Part shown: positions 42,660-50,934 of the stretch, in pieces
Numbering within the stretch: the first letter of the stretch is position 1
How the letters are laid out: every line of letters starts with the position of its first letter
Source of the DNA: Mycolicibacterium sp. P1-5
GTDB taxonomy: Bacteria; Actinomycetota; Actinomycetes; Mycobacteriales; Mycobacteriaceae
Direction: 5' to 3'
DNA: 64,000 nucleotides
Assembly: GCF_008329565.1 (NCBI RefSeq)
Contig: NZ_NPKT01000002.1
Coordinates: forward strand, 186,001-250,000
Position numbers and translations under genes: made by a program
Notes under the pieces: model-generated
What the model was told of the DNA's origin: nothing
What the model saw: only the letters and a program-made list of their open reading frames with translations
Database searches by the model: none

Positions 42660-43871
42660 ATGCCCACACGCTTGTTCTCGATCCGTGGAGTCGCGGCCCT
42701 GTCGGCGTCGGCGCTGCTGTTCGTCGGCTGCTCAAGCCCTGCACAACGCCCGGCCGCCTCGTCATCGGCCCGGGCAAGTGCGCCGTCGTCGGCCAGCACG
42801 GTCCCGCTGGCCGGTCCGGCGCCGGCGCCCGGCACACCGGCGCCGCCCGCCTGTGGAGCCGGCCCGGAGTTGCTGGGCTCGATGTCGACGCGCGACAAGC
42901 TGGCGCAGGTGCTGATGGTCGGGGTGAAGGGCGCCGCCGACGCCCGCAACGTGGTGGACACCTACCACGTCGGCGGCATCTTCGTCGGCAGCTGGACCGA
43001 CCTGTCGATGCTTACCGACGGTTCGCTGGCCGACTATGTCAACGCCGGCCCACTGCCGCTGGCGGTCAGCGTCGACGAAGAAGGCGGCCGGGTGGAGCGG
43101 TTGTCCAAGCTGATCGGCGAGGCCCCGTCGGCGCGGGTACTGGCCCAGACTCAGACTGCCGAGCAGGTATATCAGCTGGCCCTGGACCGCGGCCGCAAGA
43201 TCCACGACCTCGGCATCACCATCGACTTCGCACCTGTCGTCGATGTCACCGACGCCGCCGACGACACCGTGATCGGCGACCGGTCGTTCTCCAACGATCC
43301 GGCCAAGGTGACCGAGTACGCCGGCGCGTACGCCCGTGGCCTGCGCGACGCCGGCCTCCTGCCGGTACTCAAGCACTTCCCCGGTCATGGACATGGGTCG
43401 GGCGACTCACACACCGCCGGGGCGGTCACCACCCCATCGTTGGACGCTTTGAAGAACAACGACCTGATCCCGTACCGCACGTTGACGACGGAAGCTCCCG
43501 TCGCCGTCATGGTCGGCCACCTCGAGGTGCCGGGCCTCACCGGGACGACGCCGGCCAGCCTGAGTGCGGCGGCGGTAAGCCTGCTGCGCACCGGCGGCTA
43601 CGGCGGACCGGGCTTCGACGGACCCGTGTTCAGCGACGACCTGTCCAGCATGGCGGCGATCGCCGACCGGTACGGCGTCGCCGAGGCGGTCCTGCGCAGC
43701 CTGCAGGCCGGCACCGATGTCGCGCTCTGGGTGACCACCGATGAGGTGCCCGCGGTGCTCGACCGGCTGGAGAAGGCGGTCAACGCCGGTGAGCTCTCGC
43801 TGCCGGCGATAGAAACTTCGGTGCTGCGAATGGCGCGTCTGAAAGGCCAAAGTCCGCGTTGCGGCGGTTAG
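42660..43871 (+). CDS. lpqI: Lipoprotein GH3 beta-N-acetylglucosaminidase LpqI (NagZ type)
   Basis: 403 residues from ATG 42660. The signal peptide ends with the lipobox LFVGC, giving a lipidated Cys24 (MPTRLFSIRGVAALSASALL, then FVGC). The GH3 domain follows: 'DKLAQVLMVGVKGAADA', 'VDEEGGRVERLSKLIG', the catalytic His loop 'LKHFPGHGHGSGDSH', and the Asp nucleophile in 'FDGPVFSDDLSSMAAI'. LpqI of M. tuberculosis (Rv0237) releases N-acetylglucosamine from muropeptides during cell-wall recycling, acting outside the membrane. It is followed by a TetR gene after 36 bases, as in M. tuberculosis (Rv0238). Confidence 0.92.
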   Translation: MPTRLFSIRGVAALSASALLFVGCSSPAQRPAASSSARASAPSSASTVPLAGPAPAPGTPAPPACGAGPELLGSMSTRDKLAQVLMVGVKGAADARNVVDTYHVGGIFVGSWTDLSMLTDGSLADYVNAGPLPLAVSVDEEGGRVERLSKLIGEAPSARVLAQTQTAEQVYQLALDRGRKIHDLGITIDFAPVVDVTDAADDTVIGDRSFSNDPAKVTEYAGAYARGLRDAGLLPVLKHFPGHGHGSGDSHTAGAVTTPSLDALKNNDLIPYRTLTTEAPVAVMVGHLEVPGLTGTTPASLSAAAVSLLRTGGYGGPGFDGPVFSDDLSSMAAIADRYGVAEAVLRSLQAGTDVALWVTTDEVPAVLDRLEKAVNAGELSLPAIETSVLRMARLKGQSPRCGG

Positions 43872-43907
43872 CCTGGAGTACTTGACACCTGAGCGGAAGG
43901 CGGTGAT

Positions 43908-44531
43908 ATGGCGGGTGGCACCAAGCGCTTGCCCCGGGCCGTGCGGGAGCAGCAGATGCTCGACGCCGCTGTACAGATGTTCTCGGTCAACGGTTATCAC
44001 GAAACATCGATGGACGTCATCGCCGGCGAGGCGCAGATCTCCAAACCGATGCTCTATCTGTACTACGGCTCCAAGGAAGAACTCTTCGGGGCCTGTCTGG
44101 CCCGGGAACTGAGCCGCTTCATCGAAGCGGTGCGCGAGGACATCGACCTCAAGCAGAGTCCGCATGACCTGTTGCGCAGCGTCATTCTGTCGGTGCTGCA
44201 GTACATCGACGCCAATCGCGCGTCCTGGATCGTCCTCTACACCCAGGCCACCAGCTCACAGGCGTTCGCACACACCGTCCGCGAGGGCCGCGAGAAAATC
44301 ATCGATATGGTCGCCCGACTGCTGGAGGCCGGCACTCGAAACCCCGAACCCGGCACCGACTTCCACATGATGGCCGTTGCGCTTGTGGGCGCCGGCGAGG
44401 CCGTTGCGACGCGCGTCAGCGCGGGCGACGCCGATGTCGACGAGGCCGCCGACATGTTGATCAACCTGTTCTGGCGCGGACTCAAGGGCGCGCCGTCCGA
44501 CAAGGAGACGACGTCCGTCACGACGGGTTAG
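43908..44531 (+). CDS. TetR-family transcriptional regulator, Rv0238-type
   Basis: 207 residues starting MAGGTKRLPRAVREQQMLDA. The helix-turn-helix is 'TSMDVIAGEAQISKPMLYLYYGSKEELF' in two blocks at about residues 36-63, with a TetR_C ligand domain behind. Its position after lpqI matches Rv0238. The region before it contains TTAGCCTGGAGTAC (43868-43881), a weak match to the TTACYnnnnRGTAA palindromes found upstream of fadA2, fabG4 and fadE5. It is therefore a reasonable, unproven candidate for the regulator of those genes. Its end overlaps the convergent MarR gene by 14 bases. Confidence 0.87.
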   Translation: MAGGTKRLPRAVREQQMLDAAVQMFSVNGYHETSMDVIAGEAQISKPMLYLYYGSKEELFGACLARELSRFIEAVREDIDLKQSPHDLLRSVILSVLQYIDANRASWIVLYTQATSSQAFAHTVREGREKIIDMVARLLEAGTRNPEPGTDFHMMAVALVGAGEAVATRVSAGDADVDEAADMLINLFWRGLKGAPSDKETTSVTTG

Positions 44532-44982
44532 TCCCCGAACCGCCTGGCATCGTCTCGTGCACGACACGGATCAGCGCCGGTAATCCGACCAGCAGGGCCG
44601 CGGATTCGGCGGCACTGAGTCGGGCAGCCCAGGAGCGGAACTGCTCGGAGTAATTCGCCCCGATCCGGGCGTGCAGGGCCCGTCCCTTACTGGTGAGCCG
44701 CAACCGCTTGGTGCGCAGGCTGGCAGGGTCGCGTTCACGCTCGACCAGCCCCAGTCGCTCGAGGTCGGCAACCAACCGGCTGACCGTGCTCTTCTCCAAT
44801 CTCAGCCGATCGGCTAGTTCGCGCTGCGAGAGCGGGACAGTGGTGTCCAGCTCATGCACGGCGAAGGCCTGTGACATCGAGATCGGAAACCCTGGAATCT
44901 CCTGTTCGGGTCGGATCAAACCGGCCGCCCGGACCAGATCCATGAACAACGTATGAAGTCGATCGGCGTCGCCGCGGCCCAT
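44518..44982 (-). CDS. MarR-family transcriptional regulator
   Basis: 154 residues from ATG 44980-44982 (MGRGDADRLHTLFMDLVRAA), with GGAGGA upstream. A longer open frame exists but would cover the divergent promoter region and the methyltransferase. The winged helix is 'PLSQRELADRLRLEKSTVSR' and 'LVADLERLGLVERERDPAS', with the wing 'RTKRLRLTSKGRALH'. MarR regulators respond to small aromatic or lipid-like ligands. Two matching 17-base palindromic sites lie in the intergenic region shared with the methyltransferase gene, so autoregulation and control of that gene are likely. Confidence 0.85.
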   Translation of the reverse strand: MGRGDADRLHTLFMDLVRAAGLIRPEQEIPGFPISMSQAFAVHELDTTVPLSQRELADRLRLEKSTVSRLVADLERLGLVERERDPASLRTKRLRLTSKGRALHARIGANYSEQFRSWAARLSAAESAALLVGLPALIRVVHETMPGGSGTNPS

Positions 44983-45005
44983 GGCCGGTATCCTCCCGGG
45001 GAGAC

Positions 45006-45062
45006 AGTTGTGGAGAGCAACTATAAAAGATACCGTAGGTCGGATAGTTGTTTGGAACAACC
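45006..45062. promoter_or_regulatory. Two MarR-type operator sites
   Basis: AGTTGTGGAGAGCAACT (45006-45022) and AGTTGTTTGGAACAACC (45046-45062) share the pattern AGTTGTnnnnanCAACY and are centred 40 bases apart, about four helical turns. They fill the 93-base gap between the MarR and methyltransferase starts. Confidence 0.7.
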
Positions 45063-45075
45063 GTTTGGAGGTTCG

Positions 45076-45666
45076 ATGCGAGTCCACCATCACGGGAATT
45101 GCCCGGGTGTCTTCTCCGGCCGGGGCAGCCGAATCTACGACAGAGTCGCCCGCACCCTGTTGCGGCGGTTGTACGCGCGGATCGCCGAAGATCTCGTCGA
45201 CGTCCTGCCCGACGGCGCGGAAGTTCTGGACGTGGGGACCGGTCCGGGAGCCCTGGTTTCGGAGCTGGCCCGGCGGAGGCCGGATCTGCACCTCGTCGGG
45301 ATAGACCTGTCGGCCGACATGGTCAGCGTCGCCCGGCGCAACCTCAGCGAGTTCGGCGACCGGGCTTCGGCCCAGCATGGTGACGCCACCGACTTGCCGT
45401 TCGGCGCTGATGCTTTCGATCTGGTCGTCACGTCGTTCAGCTCGCATCACTGGGACGATCCCGCGGCGGCGATTCCGGAACTCGCCCGAGTGCTGCGGCC
45501 TGGCGGGCGGCTGTATATCTACGACTTCGGCTTCGCACCGTTTGGCATCATCACCGAAACTGCACGCAGCCAAGGGCTTTTCGAGTCGAATCCAGTTCGC
45601 TCCACGCAGATCCGTACCGGGGCCCTGTTCCCGCGACGCTGTACGCGTCAGGTAATGACCGCCTGA
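45076..45666 (+). CDS. SAM-dependent methyltransferase
   Basis: 196 residues from ATG 45076 (MRVHHHGNCPGVFSGRGSRI), with GGAGG close upstream. The open frame extends to 44953 but would cover both operator sites. SAM-binding motifs are 'GAEVLDVGTGPGALVSELAR' (about residues 46-65), 'LVGIDLSADMVSVARRNL', 'DATDLPFGADAFDLVVTSFS' and 'ARVLRPGGRLYIYDF'. The acceptor is unknown. Divergence from a MarR gene with shared operators suggests it is induced by a small molecule, perhaps to detoxify it by methylation. It ends 3 bases before the convergent htdX gene. Confidence 0.82.
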   Translation: MRVHHHGNCPGVFSGRGSRIYDRVARTLLRRLYARIAEDLVDVLPDGAEVLDVGTGPGALVSELARRRPDLHLVGIDLSADMVSVARRNLSEFGDRASAQHGDATDLPFGADAFDLVVTSFSSHHWDDPAAAIPELARVLRPGGRLYIYDFGFAPFGIITETARSQGLFESNPVRSTQIRTGALFPRRCTRQVMTA

Positions 45667-45669
45667 AAT

Positions 45670-46524
45670 CTACAGCCCGCGAACCGTTCCGGTGAGATGC
45701 GGGTAGCCCTTGGACAGGTTGCGCATCGAGATGTCCCAGCCGTCGGCGACCCGGTCGACGTAGAGCCCGGCGGTGGCAGGCAGGACGACCGGCTTGCCGA
45801 ACTTCACCGAGTAGCGAACACCCTCGGGGATCTGTGCCTCGATATTGGCCAAAACAGCTGCAGCGCTGAACATTCCGTGGGCGATCACGGTCGGGAAGCC
45901 GAACAGCTTGGCCCCGACCGGGGTGGTGTGAATCGGATTGTGGTCTCCACTGATCGACGCGTAGCGGCGGATCTGACCGGGGCTGATCCGCAGAATGGCA
46001 TTGGGCGGTGGCAATTTCGGTCGCTTGGGCGGCTCGGGCTTGGGACCGCCGGACAAACTGGTGCGCTGCTGGTGCAGGAACGTCGTCACCTGATGCCAAG
46101 CACGTTCGTTCCCGACGTGGATGTCGGCGACGACGTCGACCAGCAGACCTTTGCGGTGCTCACGAAGGTTCTCCGCGTGCACCTTCAGCTTGACGGTGTC
46201 GGTGACCGCGATCGGGCGATACCGGGTGATCTCGTTCTCGACGTGCACCGCACCCATCGCGGCGAACGGGAAGTCGAAGCCGGTGATCAGCGCCATCACG
46301 GTCGGAAAGGTCAGTACGAACGGGTAGGTCAGCGGCACGGTGTCGCCGAAGCGAAGGCCGGTGACCCCGGCGTAGGCGGCGACATTCGACGGATCGATGC
46401 GAAGTTCGTCGACCGTCATTGTGCGAGTGGGCAGCTGGTCACCTCGCGGGATGAACGGCAGCGAGCCCGCCGCGGCGCGCAGCAGGTTGCGCAGTCCGCT
46501 CGGCTGTTCGGTCACAGTGCTCAC
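45670..46524 (-). CDS. htdX: (R)-3-hydroxyacyl dehydratase/hydratase HtdX
   Basis: 284 residues from GTG 46522-46524 (VSTVTEQPSGLRNLLRAAAG); M. tuberculosis HtdX (Rv0241c) has 280. It has two hot-dog halves. The N-terminal half includes 'PLTYPFVLTFPTVMALITGF'. The C-terminal half carries the hydratase motif 'IRRYASISGDHNPIHTTPVG' with Asp and His, then 'FGFPTVIAHGMFSAAAVLAN'. It dehydrates 3-hydroxyacyl thioesters in long-chain acyl metabolism. It begins one base after the fabG4 stop, so the reductase and the dehydratase are coexpressed. Confidence 0.9.
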   Translation of the reverse strand: MSTVTEQPSGLRNLLRAAAGSLPFIPRGDQLPTRTMTVDELRIDPSNVAAYAGVTGLRFGDTVPLTYPFVLTFPTVMALITGFDFPFAAMGAVHVENEITRYRPIAVTDTVKLKVHAENLREHRKGLLVDVVADIHVGNERAWHQVTTFLHQQRTSLSGGPKPEPPKRPKLPPPNAILRISPGQIRRYASISGDHNPIHTTPVGAKLFGFPTVIAHGMFSAAAVLANIEAQIPEGVRYSVKFGKPVVLPATAGLYVDRVADGWDISMRNLSKGYPHLTGTVRGL

Positions 46525-46525
46525 C

Positions 46526-47896
46526 CTAGGCTCCCAACATTGCCTGGCCACAGACTCGGATCGTATTGCCGGTCACCGCATTCGACGCCGGGCTGGCGAA
46601 GTAGGCGATGGTCTCGGCGACGTCGACCGGCTTGCCGCCCTGATACAGCGAGTTCAGCCGTCGGCCGACCTCACGGGTGGCCAGCGGGATCGCGGCGGTC
46701 ATCGCGGTCTCGATGAATCCGGGTGCGACGGCATTGATCGTGATGCCCTTCTCCGCGAGCGATGGCGCCAGCGCCTGTGTGAGGCCGATCATGCCGGCCT
46801 TGGTCGTCGCGTAGTTGGTCTGGCCGCGGTTACCGGCGATGCCGGCCATCGACGACAGCCCGATGACCCGACCGCCCTCACCGATGCTGCCGTTCTCAAT
46901 CAAGCCTTCGGTAAGGCGTTGCGGGGCAAGTAGATTCACCGCGACCACCGCATCCCAGCGGGCATCGTCCATGTTGGCCAGCAGCTTGTCCCGGGTGATA
47001 CCGGCATTGTTGACCAGGACGTCGGCTCGGCCCCCGTTGTGCTCGGAGTAGTGCTCGCGCAGATGCTCGGTGATCTTCTGCACCGCATCCTCGGCAGTGA
47101 CATCCAACGGCAGAGCGGTACCACCGACTTTCGCCGCCGTCTCACCCAGTGCGTCATGCGCTGATTCGACGTCGATCGCGACGACCTTGGCGCCGTCGCG
47201 GGCGAACACCTCGGCGATCGTCGCGCCGATGCCGCGGGCCGCGCCGGTGACGATCGCGACCTTGCCGTCCAGCGGCTTGTCCCAGTCGGCGGGCGGGGTC
47301 GAGTCGTCGGCGCCGACGTAGAAGACCTGGCCGTCGACGTAGGCCGACTTACCCGACAGCAGGAATCGCAGCGTCGACTCCAGCCCCGTCGCGGCGGGTT
47401 TCGCCGCCGGCGAGAGATAGACGAGCGACACGGTCGCCCCGTGGCGTACCTCCTTGCCCAGTGAGCGGGTGAACCCTTCCAGAGCCCGCTGGGCGATGCG
47501 CTCGTTGGCGCTGCCGGCCTCGTCCGGCGTAGTGCCCACGACGACGACGCGTCCCGACGGGCCGAGATTGCGCAGCAGCGGGGTGAAGAACTCGTACAGG
47601 CCGCGCAGCCCGGCCGGCTCGGTGATGCCGGTCGCGTCGAAGACGAGCCCGCCGAACGAGTCGGCCCAACGGCCGCCCAGGTTGTCGGCCACCACGTCAT
47701 AGTCCTCGGCCAGGGCGGCGCGCAGCGGCTCGACCACGCGGCCGCCACCGCCGATCAGCAGCGAGCCCGCCAACGGCGGCTCACCTGCCTTGTACCGGCG
47801 CAACGTCTCCGGCTGCGGAATGCCGAGCTGCTTGGCCAGCAGCGCGCCCGGCGCTGAGTTGACGATCTGCGAGAAGAGGTCGGAAGCCACGAACAT
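46526..47896 (-). CDS. fabG4: High-molecular-weight 3-oxoacyl reductase FabG4
   Basis: 456 residues from ATG 47894-47896 ([20 protein letters not shown]), close to 454 in M. tuberculosis FabG4 (Rv0242c). The N-terminal flavodoxin-like/Rossmann-type domain to about residue 205 is special to this long class. The C-terminal SDR domain has '[20 protein letters not shown]' (about 213-232), '[20 protein letters not shown]', and the catalytic Ser-Tyr-Lys in '[21 protein letters not shown]' read in blocks. It reduces 3-oxoacyl-CoA with NADH. It diverges from fadA2 across a palindromic site. Confidence 0.92.
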   Translation of the reverse strand: MFVASDLFSQIVNSAPGALLAKQLGIPQPETLRRYKAGEPPLAGSLLIGGGGRVVEPLRAALAEDYDVVADNLGGRWADSFGGLVFDATGITEPAGLRGLYEFFTPLLRNLGPSGRVVVVGTTPDEAGSANERIAQRALEGFTRSLGKEVRHGATVSLVYLSPAAKPAATGLESTLRFLLSGKSAYVDGQVFYVGADDSTPPADWDKPLDGKVAIVTGAARGIGATIAEVFARDGAKVVAIDVESAHDALGETAAKVGGTALPLDVTAEDAVQKITEHLREHYSEHNGGRADVLVNNAGITRDKLLANMDDARWDAVVAVNLLAPQRLTEGLIENGSIGEGGRVIGLSSMAGIAGNRGQTNYATTKAGMIGLTQALAPSLAEKGITINAVAPGFIETAMTAAIPLATREVGRRLNSLYQGGKPVDVAETIAYFASPASNAVTGNTIRVCGQAMLGA

Positions 47897-47933
47897 GCCT
47901 TTCGAGTTGCGATGCGGGTGGACCGGGAACGAA

Positions 47934-47949
47934 CTTACTCCGGAGTAAG
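47934..47949. promoter_or_regulatory. 16-base palindrome in the fabG4/fadA2 divergent promoter
   Basis: CTTACTCCGGAGTAAG is perfectly self-complementary. It overlaps the -35/spacer region of a possible fadA2 promoter (TTACTC at 47935-47940, TAGTAT at 47959-47964). Its core TTACTCCGGAGTAA fits TTACYnnnnRGTAA, also found upstream of fadE5. Confidence 0.75.
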
Positions 47950-48010
47950 GAACGTGTTTAGTATAGGTGGGTATACCCCTCCCAAACCGAACCCAAAGAG
48001 GGAGATTGAC

Positions 48011-49315
48011 GTGGCCTCTACCACTGGAAACAGCCGCCGGGTCGCCGTGATCGGCGGCAACCGCATTCCGTTCGCCCGCTCGGACGGCGCTTACGCGGAG
48101 GCGTCCAATCAGGACATGTTCACTGCAGCCCTCGGCGGCCTGGTGGACCGATTCGATCTGGCCGGTGAGCGGCTCGGCGCGGTGATCGGCGGCGCGGTGC
48201 TCAAGCACAGCCGCGACTTCAATCTCATGCGCGAGTGCGTGCTGGGCAGTCAGCTCTCGGCGTACACCCCGGCGATCGATCTGCAGCAGGCCTGCGGAAC
48301 GGGTCTGCAGGCAGCGATCGCCGCTGCTGACGGGATCGCCGCCGGGCGCTACGAGGCCGCCGCCGCGGGCGGGGTGGACACCACCTCCGACGCCCCGATC
48401 GGCCTCGGCGAGGAATTGCGCCGAACCCTGCTCGGCCTGCGCCGGTCCAAGTCCAATGTCGATCGGCTCAAACTGGTCGGCAAGCTGCCCGCGTCCCTGG
48501 GCATCGAGATCCCGACGAACGGGGAGCCGCGCACCGGGCTGTCGATGGGCGAGCATGCCGCCATCACCACCAAGAAGATGGGCATCAAGCGCGTCGATCA
48601 GGACGAGCTGGCCGCCGCCAGCCACCGCAACATGGCCGCCGCGTACGACGCCGGCTTCTTCGACGACCTCGTCAGCCCCTTCCTCGGGTTGTACCGGGAC
48701 AACAACCTGCGGGCCGACTCGAGCGCCGAGAAGCTGGCCAAGCTCAAGCCGGTGTTCGGTGCGCGCAACGGCGACGCCACGATGACAGCGGGCAACTCCA
48801 CTCCGCTCACCGATGGCGCCTCGGTGGTACTGCTTGCCAGCGATGAGTGGGCAACATCACACTCGCTGACGCCACTGGCCTACTTCGTCGACTCGGAGAC
48901 CGCCGCGGTCGATTACGTCAATGGCCCCGACGGGCTGCTGATGGCACCCACCTACGCGGTCCCGCGGCTGCTCGCCCGCAATGGTCTGAGCTTGCAAGAC
49001 TTCGATTTCTACGAGATTCACGAGGCGTTCGCGTCGGTGGTGTTGGCACATCTTCAGGCCTGGGAATCCGAGGAGTACTGCAAGGAGCGCCTCGGTTTGG
49101 ACGCGGCGCTCGGCGCGATCGACCGCTCCAAGCTCAACGTCAACGGATCCTCGCTCGCCGCCGGCCATCCATTCGCCGCGACCGGCGGCCGGATCGTGGC
49201 TCAGCTGGCAAAACAGCTGGCAGCGAAGCATAAAGAGACCGGTCAGCCAGTGCGTGGGCTCATCTCGATCTGTGCCGCCGGCGGCCAGGGCGTGACCGCG
49301 ATTCTCGAGGCGTAG
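48011..49315 (+). CDS. fadA2: Acetyl-CoA acyltransferase (thiolase) FadA2
   Basis: 434 residues from GTG 48011 ([20 protein letters not shown]), with GGGAG upstream. The thiolase active site is complete: nucleophilic Cys in '[18 protein letters not shown]' (about residue 94), '[16 protein letters not shown]', His in '[18 protein letters not shown]' (about 385) and Cys in '[17 protein letters not shown]'. It cleaves 3-oxoacyl-CoA in beta-oxidation or runs in reverse. It shares a divergent promoter with fabG4-htdX, and the candidate operator is shared with fadE5, so these genes may form one regulon covering all four beta-oxidation-type steps. Confidence 0.92.
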   Translation: MASTTGNSRRVAVIGGNRIPFARSDGAYAEASNQDMFTAALGGLVDRFDLAGERLGAVIGGAVLKHSRDFNLMRECVLGSQLSAYTPAIDLQQACGTGLQAAIAAADGIAAGRYEAAAAGGVDTTSDAPIGLGEELRRTLLGLRRSKSNVDRLKLVGKLPASLGIEIPTNGEPRTGLSMGEHAAITTKKMGIKRVDQDELAAASHRNMAAAYDAGFFDDLVSPFLGLYRDNNLRADSSAEKLAKLKPVFGARNGDATMTAGNSTPLTDGASVVLLASDEWATSHSLTPLAYFVDSETAAVDYVNGPDGLLMAPTYAVPRLLARNGLSLQDFDFYEIHEAFASVVLAHLQAWESEEYCKERLGLDAALGAIDRSKLNVNGSSLAAGHPFAATGGRIVAQLAKQLAAKHKETGQPVRGLISICAAGGQGVTAILEA

Positions 49316-49316
49316 A

Positions 49317-49360
49317 AAAAAATAAAAAAAGTTCCGTGGGTTTGTAACGAACCCGTACGG
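49317..49360 (-). terminator. Intrinsic terminator on the minus strand, with T tract
   Basis: CCGTGGGTT (49334-49342) pairs with AACCC-gt-ACGG (49350-49360), with a 2-base bulge and a 7-base loop. On the minus strand it is followed by AAC and then a run of 14 T with one A (plus-strand AAAAAAATAAAAAAA). This is an unusually classic terminator for this GC-rich genome. It would end the leftward hydrolase transcript. Confidence 0.65.
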
Positions 49361-49364
49361 GCTA
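49339..49364 (+). promoter_or_regulatory. SigF-like promoter for the candidate F6 sRNA
   Basis: GGTTT at 49339-49343 and GGGCTA at 49359-49364 are 15 bases apart and resemble the mycobacterial SigF pattern (GGTTT, 15-17 bases, GGGTA). M. tuberculosis F6 is SigF dependent. The -10 box is not a perfect match. Confidence 0.45.
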
Positions 49365-49370
49365 CAGATG

Positions 49371-49441
49371 TATTGGATAGCTCCGTGTTGCCGTCTGACC
49401 CCCCGACCCGACGGCAACACGGGGCATCCTCTTTGTTTTAC
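49371..49441 (+). ncRNA. Candidate sRNA, F6-type
   Basis: Downstream of fadA2, in the position of the M. tuberculosis F6 sRNA (between fadA2 and fadE5), a SigF-like promoter precedes a stable hairpin. CCGTGTTGCCGTC (49383-49395) pairs with its full complement (49410-49422), the loop contains six Cs, and CTCTTTGTTTT (49429-49439) follows as a terminator tail. The start near 49371 is estimated from the promoter. The call rests on synteny and structure, as I could not compare the sequence directly. It could be only the fadA2 terminator. Confidence 0.55.
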
Positions 49442-49499
49442 GTCCTTCTGGCGTGAACGAAGGACCGCCGCTGGAGAAGAGGGGATTCCAGCGGCGGTC
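49442..49499. terminator. Two competing hairpins between the sRNA and the hydrolase gene
   Basis: GACCGCCGCTGGA (49463-49475) pairs perfectly with 49487-49499. GTCCTTC (49442-49448) pairs with GAAGGAC (49459-49465), which overlaps the first stem by three bases, so the two cannot form together at full length. They lie between convergent transcripts. The 13-base-pair stem is the stronger. Confidence 0.55.
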
Positions 49500-49534
49500 A
49501 CTATGAGGACGTCTCTCGCTGGAGAATCTCTCCG

Positions 49535-50767
49535 CTATCCCCGATCGACCAGCCCCGACTGCACGAGCGCGGCATCCACGAACTGCTGGACCGGACGCGC
49601 TTGGAAGAACCCGGTATGTCCCCCGCGGTACCAGCCGATGTCCGGCCGTCCCCAGTGCTCCCACAGTCCCAGCACCTGCTCGCGCGGGTGCACGATCCGG
49701 TCGGCGACTCCCGCGTAGATGAACCGGCCTTCCGGCGCCACCTTCGGCTGCATCGACAGCGGCGAAATCATGTTGCCGATCGGTTCGGCCAGCTCCAGGG
49801 TGAGGCGCCGCGGATCGTCGAGGCTCAGTCCGGCGTGCCGGCCCAGGATCGACACCAGGTTGGCAGGCGGCACACCGAGGATGGCACATGTCAGGTCCTC
49901 GTCGAGGCTCGCGACCAGAGCGGCGATGTAGCCGCCCAGCGAGATGCCGTTCACCCCGATCTTGGCGTCGGGCTGTTGCGAGCGGATCCAGGCCAACACC
50001 CGGCGGATGTCCCACACCGCCTGCGCGGTGGCATGGACGTCGTCCATGACGTCCTCGCCGGGGAACACCGCACCCTTGGGCAGTCCGTTGGCGCGCGGGC
50101 CATGCATGGGCAGGACGGGTAGTACGACGTTGAGGCCGAAGGCCTGGTGCAGGTGCCACGCCCGGAACAGCGTGAGGTCCAGATTGGCGCGGCCCATCTC
50201 GGTGCCGTGCACGCACACCAGCCACGGACGGGGCTCGCTGTGACGCAGCATCAGTGCGTACTCGCGCCGATTACCGGTATAGCTCAGCCAGCGCTGGCGG
50301 CCCGGTTCCCGGGAGTAGGGCGTGTAGCCGCTGTCGAACGAGAGCCGCTCGTGCTTGCGGTTGCCCCGGCCGAAGGTCCGGACCTTGACGCCGGTCGGTG
50401 CGGACGGCCGGGCGAAGAACCCTTCCGGCCTGTCCAGCCACCCCCGCTTGCCGTAGAAGTCGATCGCCTTGACGACTTCGGAGTTGATCTTGTCGTAGAC
50501 CGCGGCGTCACTCAGCGGGCGCCGCAACCGCAGACCGACGAGCACGATTTCGTCGCGTAGTGCGTGGGTTGCCAGCGCGAGCGTGGGCCGGGCGACGGGC
50601 AACTCACCACTGTCACCGTCGAGGTACGCGCCCCACGAACGAGCGTAGTAACCAGCGGTTTTGGTAAACGGCGCGACAATATTCGCCAGAGGTATCGCAT
50701 TGCCCGGCTTTTTGCCGGTCGGCGCGGGATGCCCGGGAATCGCTTCGTTGCTGTCAAGCATCGCCAT
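49535..50767 (-). CDS. Alpha/beta hydrolase, ABHD18-like
   Basis: 410 residues from ATG 50767 (MAMLDSNEAIPGHPAPTGKK), or 408 from ATG 50761. The hydrolase core starts at about residue 180 with 'PWLVCVHGTEMGRANLDLTL'. The nucleophile elbow is 'KIGVNGISLGGYIAALVASL', with acid and base probably in 'YAGVADRIVHPREQ' and 'WYRGGHTGFFQ'. The 170-residue N-terminal extension is not recognisable. No substrate can be assigned. It lies between fadA2 (with its sRNA) and fadE5, which are closer neighbours in M. tuberculosis, so it appears as an insertion in this lineage. Confidence 0.75.
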   Translation of the reverse strand: MAMLDSNEAIPGHPAPTGKKPGNAIPLANIVAPFTKTAGYYARSWGAYLDGDSGELPVARPTLALATHALRDEIVLVGLRLRRPLSDAAVYDKINSEVVKAIDFYGKRGWLDRPEGFFARPSAPTGVKVRTFGRGNRKHERLSFDSGYTPYSREPGRQRWLSYTGNRREYALMLRHSEPRPWLVCVHGTEMGRANLDLTLFRAWHLHQAFGLNVVLPVLPMHGPRANGLPKGAVFPGEDVMDDVHATAQAVWDIRRVLAWIRSQQPDAKIGVNGISLGGYIAALVASLDEDLTCAILGVPPANLVSILGRHAGLSLDDPRRLTLELAEPIGNMISPLSMQPKVAPEGRFIYAGVADRIVHPREQVLGLWEHWGRPDIGWYRGGHTGFFQARPVQQFVDAALVQSGLVDRG

Positions 50768-50886
50768 ACCAGTAATGTAGCCGATCGCCAGCTAACTGCC
50801 AGGGCACAAAGTCCCGACCTCGGCATGTTGCGGGGGGTAGCTGGCCAAAAGGGTCCACAGTCACCGGTCGGACCGGGCCGAAACGC

Positions 50887-50922
50887 CAACGGCTCCGAGA
50901 CCCGAAGGTCCCGGAGCCGTTG
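50887..50922 (-). terminator. Hairpin after fadE5
   Basis: CAACGGCTCCG-A-GACC pairs with its complement across one mismatch and a CGAA tetraloop. It begins 13 bases after the fadE5 stop codon on the minus strand. There is no T tract, as is common for mycobacterial terminators. Confidence 0.65.
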
Positions 50923-50934
50923 TGCACAGATAAC

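Noticed and set aside
47948..47961. AGGAACGTGTTTAG as a KstR site in the fadA2 promoter
   Set aside because: The AAC-GT-GTT core is present but both outer positions of the consensus fail. The adjacent perfect palindrome is a better operator.
47969..47978. GGGTATACCC palindrome near the fadA2 transcription start
   Set aside because: Only 10 bases, not repeated at the other promoters, and in a spot where it may be part of the initial transcribed region.
49383..49422. 6C RNA, because of the six-cytosine hairpin loop
   Set aside because: 6C RNAs have two C-rich hairpin loops. Here only one loop is C-rich, and synteny with fadA2 favours F6.
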